DNA of 64,000 nt, taken from the NCBI RefSeq assembly GCF_900115505.1, contig NZ_FOWQ01000001.1, positions 186,001 to 250,000 of the forward strand, read 5' to 3'. The notes under the pieces were generated by a model. It saw nothing but the letters and a program-made list of their open reading frames with translations. It made no database searches and was not told the origin of the DNA. Position 1 is the first letter of the stretch. Each line of letters opens with the position of its first letter. Below, piece after piece: positions 34,267 through 42,951 of this stretch. This DNA comes from Geodermatophilus dictyosporus. GTDB taxonomy: Bacteria; Actinomycetota; Actinomycetes; Mycobacteriales; Geodermatophilaceae. Position numbers and translations under genes: made by a program.

Positions 34267-34337
34267 CCGGGCTCCAGGGGTCGGGGGACGGCGTCCTCCC
34301 ACGATCGGTGGCCCGGGCGCCCTCCCGCCAGCACGAC

Positions 34338-34367
34338 GTGCACCAGTCTGACCGTCTGCTGGTGCAC
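34338..34367. promoter_or_regulatory. Inverted repeat, candidate operator of the PucR-type regulator
   Basis: Perfect 9-bp arms GTGCACCAG and CTGGTGCAC separated by 12 bases. The arm centres are 21 bp apart (two helical turns), fitting a dimeric regulator. It lies between the BVMO start (34266) and the regulator start, so it can control both directions. Confidence 0.6.
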
Positions 34368-34376
34368 ACTGCCCCG

Positions 34377-35609
34377 GTGGCGGACGACTGGCCGGAGGTC
34401 TCGGCGCGGGTGCGCGACCTGTTCCGCCGCGGCGCGGAGGTGGCCCTGGACCCGCAGGCGGACTGGGTGGCCGACATGCAGGCCGCGGCGCTGGCCGGCA
34501 GCCGCATGCGGCCGGTGGCCGAGGACCCGGTGCTGGCCGCGGCGACCCGGCGGGCCACGCTGGTCAACCTGCTGCACTGGGCGGCGGCCAACGTGCAGCG
34601 ACCCGGCGCCCGGGTGCCGGTGAACACCGAGCCGGAGGTGCTCGAGGCCGCCCGCGACCTGGTGCGCCGCGGCCTCGACGAGAGCGGGCTGGACACCTAC
34701 CGCACCGCGCAGGGCGTGGCCTGGCGGCGGTGGATGGAGATCTGCTTCGAGCTGACCGGCGACCCCGCGGAGCTGCGCGCGCTGCTCGACGTCTCGGCGC
34801 TGTCGATCACCACCTTCATCGAGGACACCGTCGCCGCGGTGTCCGAGCGGATGGCCGCCGAGCGGGCCGAGCTCACCCGCGGCGCGCACGCCGACCGGCG
34901 CGCGGCGGTGTCCCTGCTGCTGGAGGGCGCGCCGCTGGGCCGGGCCCGCGCGGAGGCGCAGCTGGGCTACGGCCTGTCCGGCCCGCACACCGCCGTCATC
35001 GTGTGGAGCGGCTCGGGCCGCGCCGCGCCCGAGCAGCTGGAGGCCGCGGCGGAGGCGGCGGTGCGGGCCGCCGGCGCGCCGCACCGGCTCACCGTGGTGG
35101 CCAGCGCCGCGGCGCTGTGGGTCTGGCTGCCGGTGGGCACCGCGCCGCGCACCGCCGACCTCGCCGCCGCGCTGGCCGGCGCGCCCGACGTCCGGCTGGC
35201 CGTGGGCCGGCCCGGCCGCCACGTCGAGGGCTTCCGCCGCAGCCACCTCGACGCCGCGACCACCCAGCGGATGCTGGCCCGGCTCACCTCCCCGCAGCAG
35301 GTGGCCCGCTACGAGGACGTGCAGCTGGTCGCCCTGCTGACCAGCGAGCCGACGGCCGTCGACGAGTTCCTCGCCGACACCCTCGGCGGCCTGGCCGCCG
35401 CCGACGCCGACACCCGCGACACCGTGCTCACCTACGTGCGCGAGCTGGGCAACGCCTCGCGCACCGCCACCCGCCTGTACACCCACCGCAACACCGTGCT
35501 GCGCCGGCTGGCGCGCGCCGACGAGTTGCTCCCGCGCCCGCTGGCCGAGGACGTCCTCGGCGTCGCCGCGGCGCTGGAGGTGCTGCGCTGGCGGGGGACC
35601 GCCGGCTGA
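34377..35609 (+). CDS. PucR-type transcriptional regulator
   Basis: Regulator of 410 aa. The C-terminus carries a PucR helix-turn-helix with the family core DTVLTYVRELGNASRTA and LYTHRNTVLRRLARAD. The N-terminal 300 residues include a GGDEF-like/RsbRD-type sensing region (AEAQLGYGLSGPHTAVIVW). No ligand is evident. GTG 34377 was chosen; in-frame GTGs at 34362 and 34338 would extend into the inverted repeat. No ribosome site is clear, so it could be leaderless. It is divergent from the BVMO cluster, its obvious target. Confidence 0.85.
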   Translation: MADDWPEVSARVRDLFRRGAEVALDPQADWVADMQAAALAGSRMRPVAEDPVLAAATRRATLVNLLHWAAANVQRPGARVPVNTEPEVLEAARDLVRRGLDESGLDTYRTAQGVAWRRWMEICFELTGDPAELRALLDVSALSITTFIEDTVAAVSERMAAERAELTRGAHADRRAAVSLLLEGAPLGRARAEAQLGYGLSGPHTAVIVWSGSGRAAPEQLEAAAEAAVRAAGAPHRLTVVASAAALWVWLPVGTAPRTADLAAALAGAPDVRLAVGRPGRHVEGFRRSHLDAATTQRMLARLTSPQQVARYEDVQLVALLTSEPTAVDEFLADTLGGLAAADADTRDTVLTYVRELGNASRTATRLYTHRNTVLRRLARADELLPRPLAEDVLGVAAALEVLRWRGTAG

Positions 35610-35800
35610 CGCCGTCCCTCAACGGGTGGCGACGGTCTCCCTTGACCCGCCGGGGCGCCGGAGCCACGATCTCCCGCACCCGACGGGGCGGCCCCTGGCC
35701 AGGCGCTGCTCGTCGAGGGGACGCACTCGCAGACGCCTCCCCGGCAGCACCTCACCACCAGGGCCCCCGGACCCCGTGGGATCCCCGGAGGAGGACTGCC

Positions 35801-36856
35801 ATGACCCTCGACCAGGACCGGCTCGACCAGCTGCTCGGCCGCTTCGTCGTCGACCTCGGCGGGGCCTACCACGCCGTGAGCGCCGTCATCGGTGACCGGC
35901 TGGGGCTCTACCGGGCGCTGCAGGCGACCATGCCGGCCACCGCCGAGGAGGTGGCCGCCGAGGCGGGCGCCGGGGAGCGCTACGTGCGCGAGTGGCTGGC
36001 CGGCCAGGCCGCCGGCGGCTACGTGACCCACGACCCGGCCGACGGCCGCTACTCCCTCACCGAGGAGCAGGCGTTCCTCCTCGCCGAACCGGGTGGCATG
36101 CAGGCGGCCGCCGCCTTCCTCTGCCCGGTCGGCGTGGCGCAGAGCGTCGACCGGCTCACCGAGGCGGTCCGCGCCGGTGCCGGCTTCGCGTGGCACGAGC
36201 ACGACCCGGCGCTCTTCGAGGGCGTCGAGCGGTTCTTCCGGCCGGGGTACGCGATGAACCTCGTCCCCGCGTGGATCCCCGCGCTGGACGGCGTCGAGGC
36301 CAGGCTGAGGGCCGGTGCCCGGGTGGCCGACGTCGGCTGCGGGCACGGGTCGTCGACGCTGCTGATGGCCGAGGCGTTCCCCGCCTCGCACGTCGTCGGT
36401 TTCGACTACCACCGGGCGTCGGTCGACCTGGCCCGCAAGCGCGCCGTCGAGGCCGGTCTCGCCGACCGGGTGTCCTTCGAGGTCGCGTCCGCGGCGGACT
36501 TCCCCGGCACGGACTACGACCTGGTGACCGTCTTCGACGCCCTCCACGACATGCCCGACCCGCTGGGCGCGGCCCGGCACGTCCGCGAGGTGCTCGGCTT
36601 GGAGGGGAGCCTCCTGCTCGTGGAGCCGATGGCCGGTGACCGGGTCGAGGACAACCTCAACCCGGTGGGACGGCTGTACTACGGGGCCTCCACCGTCATC
36701 TGCGTCCCGCACTCCCTGTCGGCGGAACCCGGGACCGCGCTCGGTGCCCAGGCGGGCGAGGCACGGCTGACCGAGCTCCTGCACGACGCCGGGTTCGGCT
36801 CGGTCCGGCGGGCCGCGGAGACGCCCTTCAACCTCGTGCTGGAGGCCCGCGCCTGA
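35801..36856 (+). CDS. SAM-dependent methyltransferase with winged-helix N-terminus (Rv2258c-like)
   Basis: Class I methyltransferase of 351 aa. The N-terminal winged-helix domain (about 1-95, GERYVREWLAGQAAGGYV) serves dimerisation in this group. The SAM site is VADVGCGHGSSTLLMAE (about 170-186), followed by VVGFDYHRASVDLARKRA and the motif II-like YDLVTVFDALHDMPDP. It resembles Mycobacterium tuberculosis Rv2258c; the substrate is unknown. A strong GGAGGAGG precedes ATG 35801 by about 8 bases. Transcribed on its own. Confidence 0.88.
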   Translation: MTLDQDRLDQLLGRFVVDLGGAYHAVSAVIGDRLGLYRALQATMPATAEEVAAEAGAGERYVREWLAGQAAGGYVTHDPADGRYSLTEEQAFLLAEPGGMQAAAAFLCPVGVAQSVDRLTEAVRAGAGFAWHEHDPALFEGVERFFRPGYAMNLVPAWIPALDGVEARLRAGARVADVGCGHGSSTLLMAEAFPASHVVGFDYHRASVDLARKRAVEAGLADRVSFEVASAADFPGTDYDLVTVFDALHDMPDPLGAARHVREVLGLEGSLLLVEPMAGDRVEDNLNPVGRLYYGASTVICVPHSLSAEPGTALGAQAGEARLTELLHDAGFGSVRRAAETPFNLVLEARA

Positions 36857-36951
36857 CCCGGGTCCCGGACGTCCGGAGCGGGACGCCGTCCCCCGGTGCG
36901 GATCCGGACGATCCCGAGCAGGATGAGCGGCGAGGGACCGGGAGGCCGACG

Positions 36952-36999
36952 ATGAGCGGACGGCAGGCGACGGCCGGGTGGCCGGGGGTCCTCCGGTGA
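36952..36999 (+). CDS. 15-codon mini-ORF coupled to the P-type ATPase
   Basis: ATG 36952 has GGAGG 6 bases upstream and encodes MSGRQATAGWPGVLR before TGA 36997-36999. Its stop overlaps the ATPase GTG (36996) as GTGA. It may act as a leader peptide that delivers ribosomes to the ATPase start, which itself has a poor ribosome site. Confidence 0.45.
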   Translation: MSGRQATAGWPGVLR

Positions 37000-39900
37000 G
37001 CCTCCTCCCGCGGTACGGCGCGGCGCGCGCCGCGGTGTCCGGGGCGGCCCGCCTGGCGGTGACCGGCGCCGGCCTGGCCGCCGCCCCGGCGCTCGTCGGG
37101 GCGGACCTGCTCGGCGCCACGGTGCGCACGTCGGCGCGGACGTCGGTCCGCACGGTGCGCGCCGCCGCGGACCTCTCCGCCGCCGTCGCCGGCCGCTCGG
37201 CCGGTCTCGCGCGGTCCGTCGCCGCACCCGGGGTCCGGGCGGTGGCCGCGCCGGGCGTGCGCGTGGTCGGCCGGCTGGTCACCGGCGCCGACCCGCTGCC
37301 CACCGGTCACGTCCGGGAGCTCGCCGGCGTCGTCAGGGGGATGTTCGAGCCGCCGCAGGCGCGCCGCACCCCGCGGGTGTGGGCCGGGCCGGGGGTCGTG
37401 CAGGTCGAGGTGCCCGAGCCCGCGCCGGACGCCCCGCCCGACGCCGGCCGGGCCCTGCGCGAGCGCCTCGAGGGGCTCGAGGGCGTGCGGTGGGCGGCGG
37501 TCAACGAGGTGGTCGGCCGGGTGCTGGTCGCCGTCGACGAGCGCCGGGTCGGCGTCGACGACGTCGTCGGGACCGTCGGCGCGCTGCACGAGGCGGTCGC
37601 CGGCGACTCCGGGCTGCCCGAGCGCGAGGACCACCCCGCCGACCTCGAGCCGGTGCTGGCCGCCCTCACCTCGGCCACCGCCGACCTGCTCGCCGTCGGC
37701 GTCGCCGCGCTGGGCCGGGTGCTGCCGGTGCCGCCGCTGTCCCGGCACGTCACCCTCGCCCTGCCGCTGCTCGACGCGCAGGACTGGCTGACCACCGCGC
37801 TCACCCGGCGGATCGGCGGCGTGGGCACCGGCCTGGCCTTCGACGCGCTGTCGGCCGGCCTGCACGCGCTCACCCAGAGCTCCACGGTGCCGGCCCTCAA
37901 CGCCGTCTCCTCGCTGCAGCAGGCGCTGGAGGCCCGCGCCCGCCGGCAGGTGTGGTGCCGGCGCGAGGAGGAGCTGTGCCGCCCGCACCCGGACGAGGAC
38001 CCCCCGGAGGCCGTGGACGCCGGCCCGCGCCCGGAGCCGCTCCCGCCGGGGGTGCTCGAACGGTACCGGGCGCGGCTGGGCCCGGCCACCACGGCCGCCG
38101 CGCTCGCCGTCCTGGCGCTGACCCGGCGGCCCGGGCGCGCGGCCGACCTGGTCAAGGCGCTCAGCCCCAAGGCGGCGCTGCAGGGCCGCGAGTCCTTCGC
38201 CGCCACGCTGGACCTGCTGCTGTGCCGCGCCGGCGTGCTGCCGATGGACGGGTCGGTCTACCGCCGCCTGGACCGGGTCGACTGCGTGGTCGTCGACGGC
38301 GCGGCGCTGTGCACCGGCCCGCCGGTGGTGCTCGAGGCCACCGCCGAGGCCGACGAGTGGGACGACGCCCGGGTCTGGACGGCGGCGTCGCGGCTGCTGG
38401 ACGCCGACGGCGGCGGTGACCACCTCGGCGACCACGGCGGTGACCACGGCGGCACACGGCTCGGCCCGCCACGGCCGGCAGCGGACGGCGGGCAGCAGCG
38501 GACGCTGTACGCCGGGCGCCGCCGGGTGGGCACCGTGCTCGTCGCCCCCGAGCTCGACCCGCACGCCGAGGCGCTGCTGAGCGCGGCGGTCTCCGCCGGG
38601 CACCTGCTGGTGCTCACCGCGCACGCCGGCGCCCGCGAGCTCGCCGGCATGGCCGGGCAGGTGGAGACCGACGGCGAGCCGCTGGCCGCCGTCGTCCGCC
38701 GGCTGCAGGGCGAGGGACACGGCGTGCTGCTGGTGTCGGCGCTCGACCCGGCCGCGCTGCTGGCCGCCGACGTCGGCGTGGCCCCCGTCGGCCCGGGCCG
38801 CACGCCGGCGTGGGGCGCCGACCTGCTCACCGGCCCGGGGCTGGCCCCGGTCTGCCGGGTCGTGGCCGCCACCGCCGACGCCCGGGCGGTCAGCCGCCGG
38901 TCCGTGCAGAGCGCGCTGACCGGCAACGTCCTGGGCACCCTGCTGGCCGCCGTCGGCTCGCCGCTGTACGGCCAGCGCAAGGCCACCACCCCGGGCAAGA
39001 CCGCCACGGTCGCGACCCTCCTCGACGGCGCGTGGACGGCGGTGCGGGTCGCCCGCCGGCCCGACCCCGCGCCGTCGGTGCACACGCCGTGGCACGCGCT
39101 CGACCCCGACGACGTCGTCCGCCGGCTCGCCGCGCTGCCCGCGGCACCGGAGCCGCGGCGGCGCCGGCCGGTCCCGGGAGCGGCGCTGCTGCGCGGCCCG
39201 GCCCGGTTCGCCCGCACCGTGGCCGCGGAGCTCGCCGACCCGCTCACCCCCGTGCTCGGCGCCGGTGCGGGCGCCACCGCGGTGCTCGGCGAGAGTGCCG
39301 ACGCGGTGCTGGTCGGCAGCGTGACGGTGGTCAACGCGCTGCTCGGGGCGCTGCAGCGGGTGCGGGCGGAGACCGCGCTGGAGTCGCTGCTGCTCGAGCA
39401 GGACGTGCGGGTGCGGCGCGAGCGCGACGGCGGCGTCGAGGAGGTGCCCGCCGGCGAGCTGCGGGTGGGCGACGTGGTCGTCGTGTCCTCCGGCGACGTG
39501 GTGGCCGCCGACGCCCGGCTGCTGGCGGCCGAGGACCTGGAGGTCGACGAGTCGAGCCTGACCGGGGAGTCGCTGGCCGTGGCCAAGTCGGTGGCCGCCA
39601 CCCCCGGCGCCGACGTGGCCGACCGCCGGTGCGTGCTCTTCGACGGCACCACGGTGGTGGCCGGCAGCGGCCGCGCGGTGGTCGTCGCCGTCGGGTCGGC
39701 CACCCAGGCCGGGCGGGCCACCCGCGCGGCCGGCGGCGGGCCGCCGCCGGCCGGGGTGCAGACGCGGCTGGCGGAGCTGACCCGCTCGGTGCTGCCCCTG
39801 ACGCTGGCCGGCGGTGCCGCGGTGACCGCGCTCGGCGTGCTGTGGCGGCGGCCGCTGCGCGAGGCGGTCGGCGCCGGGGTGGCCGTCGCGGTCGCCGCGG

Positions 39901-41654
39901 TGCCGGAGGGGCTGCCGCTGGTGGCCACCGTCGCCCAGCAGGCCGCAGCGCGGCGGCTGTCGGGGCGCGGGGCCGTCGTCCGCAGCGCACGCGTGCTCGA
40001 GGCGCTGGGCCGGGTGGACACCGTCTGCTTCGACAAGACCGGCACGCTGACGGAGAACCGGCTGCAGGTGGTCCGCCTCGTCCCGCTGGACCGCGACCTG
40101 GCCGACGACGACCTGCTGGCGCTGGCCGCGGCGGCCGTCGGCGCCGGCGACGACGAGGCGCACGAGACCGACCGCGCCGTCGTCACGGCCGCGCGCGACC
40201 GCGGGGTGGCCGCGGGGGAACCGCCGGAGGCCAGCGTGCCCTTCGCCACCGGCCGGGGCCTCTCCGCCGCGCTGCGCGGGGGCCGGCTGGTGGTCAAGGG
40301 CGCCCCGGAGGTGGTGCTGCGCCGGTGCACCGACGCCGGGGGCGCCGCGGCGCGGGTGCAGGAGCTGGCGTGCGCGGGGCTGCGGGTGCTCGCCGTCGCC
40401 GACCGCGCCGTCGACGGGCGCCCCGACGACCTGGAGGCCGCCGCCGAGGGGCTCACCCTGCGCGGCCTGGTGGGGCTGGCCGACACGGTGCGGCCGTCGT
40501 CGGCGGCCGCCGTCGAGCAGCTGCGCGCGGCCGGGGTGCGGGTGCTGGTGGCCACCGGCGACCACCCCGAGACCGCCGCGGCGATCGCCGCCCAGGCCGG
40601 CGTCCCCGACGCCGACCGGGTGGTCACCGGCGCCCAGCTGGCCCGGGCGTCGGAGGCCGAGCGGGCCCGGCTGGTGGCGGGTGCGGCGGTGTTCGCCCGG
40701 CTGTCGCCGGAGCAGAAGGTGCTGCTGGTCGGCGCGCTGCGCAGGGCCGGCGCCACGCTGGCGATGACCGGCGACGGCGTCAACGACGCGGCAGCGATCC
40801 GGCTGGCCGACGTCGGGGTCGGGGTGGCCGGCGCGGAGTCGCCCGCGGCGCGCAGCGCGGCCGACCTCGTGGTCACCGACGCCGACCTGACCCGGCTGGT
40901 CGACGCCGTCGCCGAGGGCCGGGCGCTGTGGTCGCGGGTGCGCGACGCGGTGGCCATCCTCGTCGGGGGCAACGCCGGCGAGGTCGGGTTCACCGTGCTC
41001 GGCACCGCGTTCGGCGGGCGGTCACCGCTGGGGACCCGCCAGCTGCTGCTGGTCAACCTGCTCACCGACATGTTCCCCGCACTCGCCGTCGCGGTGGCCG
41101 CGCCGCGCACCGCCGCCCCGTCGTCCGACGGCGGCCCGCTGGCCGGGCACCCGCTGGAGGCGGTGCTGACGGCCGGCCCGCAGCGGGGGTTCACCGCGTC
41201 GGTGCGGGAGCTGGTCGCCGTCCGCGGGGTGGCGACGGCGGCCGGGGCCACCGGCGCGTGGGCCACCGGGCGGCTGGCCGGCCGCCGGCACGCCGGGACG
41301 ATGGGGCTGGCCGCGCTCATCGCCACCCAGCTCGGGCAGACCGCGTGGTCGGGGCGGCGCAGCCCGCTGGTGCTGGCGACGGCCGCGGGCTCGCTGCTGG
41401 CGCTGGCCGCCGTGGTCCAGACGCCGGGGGTGAGCCGGTTCTTCGGCTGCCGGCCGCTCGACCCGCTGTCGTGGCTGGTGGTCCTGGCCTGGGCCGCCGC
41501 GGGCACCGCCGGCGCGGAGCTGCTGCGGACGCCGGCCGCGGCTCAGGCGGTGGCGAGGATGCGCTCCAGCGCCGCCTCGAAGTACTCCTCGTACAGCTCG
41601 CGGACGACGTCCGTGCGGTCCTCGGCGACGGCCCGGTTGACCCGCCAGACGTAG
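36996..41654 (+). CDS. Giant cation-translocating P-type ATPase (CtpH/CtpI-like)
   Basis: Membrane pump of 1552 aa. The first 700 residues are an actinobacterial extension with an HMA-like piece (VQVEVPEPAPDA, RWAAVNEVVGRVLVAVDE) and a second helical module. The ATPase core has the actuator motif SSLTGESLAV, ion-site helix VPEGLPLVATVAQQAA, phosphorylation site CFDKTGTLTEN, and hinge MTGDGVNDAAAIRLADVGVG. The ion-site PEGLP is of the Ca/Mg type; the transported ion is unproven. A histidine-rich GDHLGDHGGDHGG loop lies near residue 475. The last 37 residues are antisense to a small gene. Confidence 0.9.
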   Translation: MSLLPRYGAARAAVSGAARLAVTGAGLAAAPALVGADLLGATVRTSARTSVRTVRAAADLSAAVAGRSAGLARSVAAPGVRAVAAPGVRVVGRLVTGADPLPTGHVRELAGVVRGMFEPPQARRTPRVWAGPGVVQVEVPEPAPDAPPDAGRALRERLEGLEGVRWAAVNEVVGRVLVAVDERRVGVDDVVGTVGALHEAVAGDSGLPEREDHPADLEPVLAALTSATADLLAVGVAALGRVLPVPPLSRHVTLALPLLDAQDWLTTALTRRIGGVGTGLAFDALSAGLHALTQSSTVPALNAVSSLQQALEARARRQVWCRREEELCRPHPDEDPPEAVDAGPRPEPLPPGVLERYRARLGPATTAAALAVLALTRRPGRAADLVKALSPKAALQGRESFAATLDLLLCRAGVLPMDGSVYRRLDRVDCVVVDGAALCTGPPVVLEATAEADEWDDARVWTAASRLLDADGGGDHLGDHGGDHGGTRLGPPRPAADGGQQRTLYAGRRRVGTVLVAPELDPHAEALLSAAVSAGHLLVLTAHAGARELAGMAGQVETDGEPLAAVVRRLQGEGHGVLLVSALDPAALLAADVGVAPVGPGRTPAWGADLLTGPGLAPVCRVVAATADARAVSRRSVQSALTGNVLGTLLAAVGSPLYGQRKATTPGKTATVATLLDGAWTAVRVARRPDPAPSVHTPWHALDPDDVVRRLAALPAAPEPRRRRPVPGAALLRGPARFARTVAAELADPLTPVLGAGAGATAVLGESADAVLVGSVTVVNALLGALQRVRAETALESLLLEQDVRVRRERDGGVEEVPAGELRVGDVVVVSSGDVVAADARLLAAEDLEVDESSLTGESLAVAKSVAATPGADVADRRCVLFDGTTVVAGSGRAVVVAVGSATQAGRATRAAGGGPPPAGVQTRLAELTRSVLPLTLAGGAAVTALGVLWRRPLREAVGAGVAVAVAAVPEGLPLVATVAQQAAARRLSGRGAVVRSARVLEALGRVDTVCFDKTGTLTENRLQVVRLVPLDRDLADDDLLALAAAAVGAGDDEAHETDRAVVTAARDRGVAAGEPPEASVPFATGRGLSAALRGGRLVVKGAPEVVLRRCTDAGGAAARVQELACAGLRVLAVADRAVDGRPDDLEAAAEGLTLRGLVGLADTVRPSSAAAVEQLRAAGVRVLVATGDHPETAAAIAAQAGVPDADRVVTGAQLARASEAERARLVAGAAVFARLSPEQKVLLVGALRRAGATLAMTGDGVNDAAAIRLADVGVGVAGAESPAARSAADLVVTDADLTRLVDAVAEGRALWSRVRDAVAILVGGNAGEVGFTVLGTAFGGRSPLGTRQLLLVNLLTDMFPALAVAVAAPRTAAPSSDGGPLAGHPLEAVLTAGPQRGFTASVRELVAVRGVATAAGATGAWATGRLAGRRHAGTMGLAALIATQLGQTAWSGRRSPLVLATAAGSLLALAAVVQTPGVSRFFGCRPLDPLSWLVVLAWAAAGTAGAELLRTPAAAQAVARMRSSAASKYSSYSSRTTSVRSSATARLTRQT

Positions 41655-41686
41655 TCCTCGTGCAGCTCGGTCAGCTCTGCCGACAC
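41543..41686 (-). CDS. 47-aa acidic small protein
   Basis: GTG 41686 follows an exceptional ribosome site GGAGGAGGAGGAA. The product SAELTELHEDYVWRVNRAV continues with DVVRELYEEYFEAALERI, a plausible single amphipathic helix or helix pair, strongly charged and not low-complexity. Similar very short acidic proteins occur in actinobacteria without known role. It overlaps the 3' end of the ATPase by 112 bases on the opposite strand. It ends 94 bases after the quinone reductase stop (41781) and may share its transcript. Confidence 0.7.
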   Translation of the reverse strand: MSAELTELHEDYVWRVNRAVAEDRTDVVRELYEEYFEAALERILATA

Positions 41687-41780
41687 GGTTCCTCCTCCTC
41701 CTGCTCCTCGTTCCCCTCCCAGTGTCCGGCGGGCGGCGGGGCGGGTGGGGCAGGAGGAGGTGCCGATCGGCTCACACCGC

Positions 41781-42746
41781 TCAGCGGACGCGCAGCAGCA
41801 CCTTGCCGGTCGCGCGCCGCTCGTCGAGCTCGGTGACGGCGGCCGCGGCGTCGTCGAGGTCGTGCACCGAGCCGAGCACCGGCTGCAGGCGGCCCTGCTC
41901 GAGCAGCGGCAGCAGGTCGGTCCACTGCTCCTGGACGAAGGACGGCTCGCCGGACCAGAACGCGCCCCACCCGACGCCGACCACCGAGACGTTGTTGAGC
42001 AGCAGCCGGTTGACCTTGACGGTGGGGATCTCCCCGCCGGTGAACCCGAGCACCAGCAGCCGGCCCTCGCGGGCGAGGCTGCGCAGCGAGTCGGTGAACC
42101 GGTCGCCGCCCACCGGGTCGGCGACGACGTCGACTCCGCGGCCCCCGGTGAGCTCCTTGACACGGTCGCGGAACCCGTCGGCCAGGACGACCTCGTCGGC
42201 GCCGGCGGCGCGGGCCACCTCGCCCTTGGCCTCGCCGGAGACCACCGCGAGCACCCGCGCGCCGTATGCCCTGGCCAGCTGGATCCCGGCCGTGCCCAGG
42301 CCGCCGGCCGCGCCGTGCACCAGCACGGTCTCGCCCTCGCGCAGCTGCCCGCGGCGGCGCAGCGCGAAGTGCATGGTCAGGTAGTTCATCGGCAGCGCGG
42401 CGCCCTGCTCGAAGGAGACGCCGTCGGGCAGCGGGAAGACGAACCCCGGGTCGGCCGCCGCCACCTCGGCGAAGCCGCCGAAGCCGGGGAAGGCCGCCAC
42501 CCGCTGGCCGGGGGAGAACCCGCTGCCCTCCGGGGCGCTGCGCACGACCCCGGCCACCTCGCTGCCCGGCACGAACGGCAGCGGTGGCTTGACCTGGTAC
42601 TGCCCGCGGCTGAGCAGCACCTCGGGGAAGGTCACGCCGGCGACGTGCACGTCGACGACGACCTTGCCCGCGCCGTCGGGCTCGGGCAGGTCGGCGACGG
42701 AGATGGCCGAGGGGCCGTCGAGGGTGGCGATCCGGGCGGCGCGCAC
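41781..42746 (-). CDS. NADPH:quinone oxidoreductase (MDR family, zinc-free)
   Basis: Medium-chain reductase of 321 aa that moves hydride from NADPH to quinones or enals. The GroES-like half has FVPGSEVAGVV; the cofactor site is VLVHGAAGGLGTAGIQLARA (AxGGxG). GFTGGEIPTVKVNRLLLNN is typical of the QOR branch. No zinc-binding cysteines are present. GTG 42746 has AGGAGG at about 4-5 bases. It is divergent from pyruvate carboxylase with a 205-bp gap. Confidence 0.9.
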   Translation of the reverse strand: MRAARIATLDGPSAISVADLPEPDGAGKVVVDVHVAGVTFPEVLLSRGQYQVKPPLPFVPGSEVAGVVRSAPEGSGFSPGQRVAAFPGFGGFAEVAAADPGFVFPLPDGVSFEQGAALPMNYLTMHFALRRRGQLREGETVLVHGAAGGLGTAGIQLARAYGARVLAVVSGEAKGEVARAAGADEVVLADGFRDRVKELTGGRGVDVVADPVGGDRFTDSLRSLAREGRLLVLGFTGGEIPTVKVNRLLLNNVSVVGVGWGAFWSGEPSFVQEQWTDLLPLLEQGRLQPVLGSVHDLDDAAAAVTELDERRATGKVLLRVR

Positions 42747-42951
42747 GCGTCCTCCTGAGGGGCTCGGGAACCGGGACCGCGAGGATGTCAGATCCGGCGC
42801 GGTGCTCCCCGGGGACACCGGGGTGTGCGGTCAGCGCGGGCGGCGGTCACGCGCCGCGCCGGCCGCCGTCCGCCGCCGGGGCCGACGCCGATCGACCGCC
42901 GGCCGCGGCCTCTGAGAGGCTGCCCCCGGACCCGACCCCCGGAGGAAGCCC

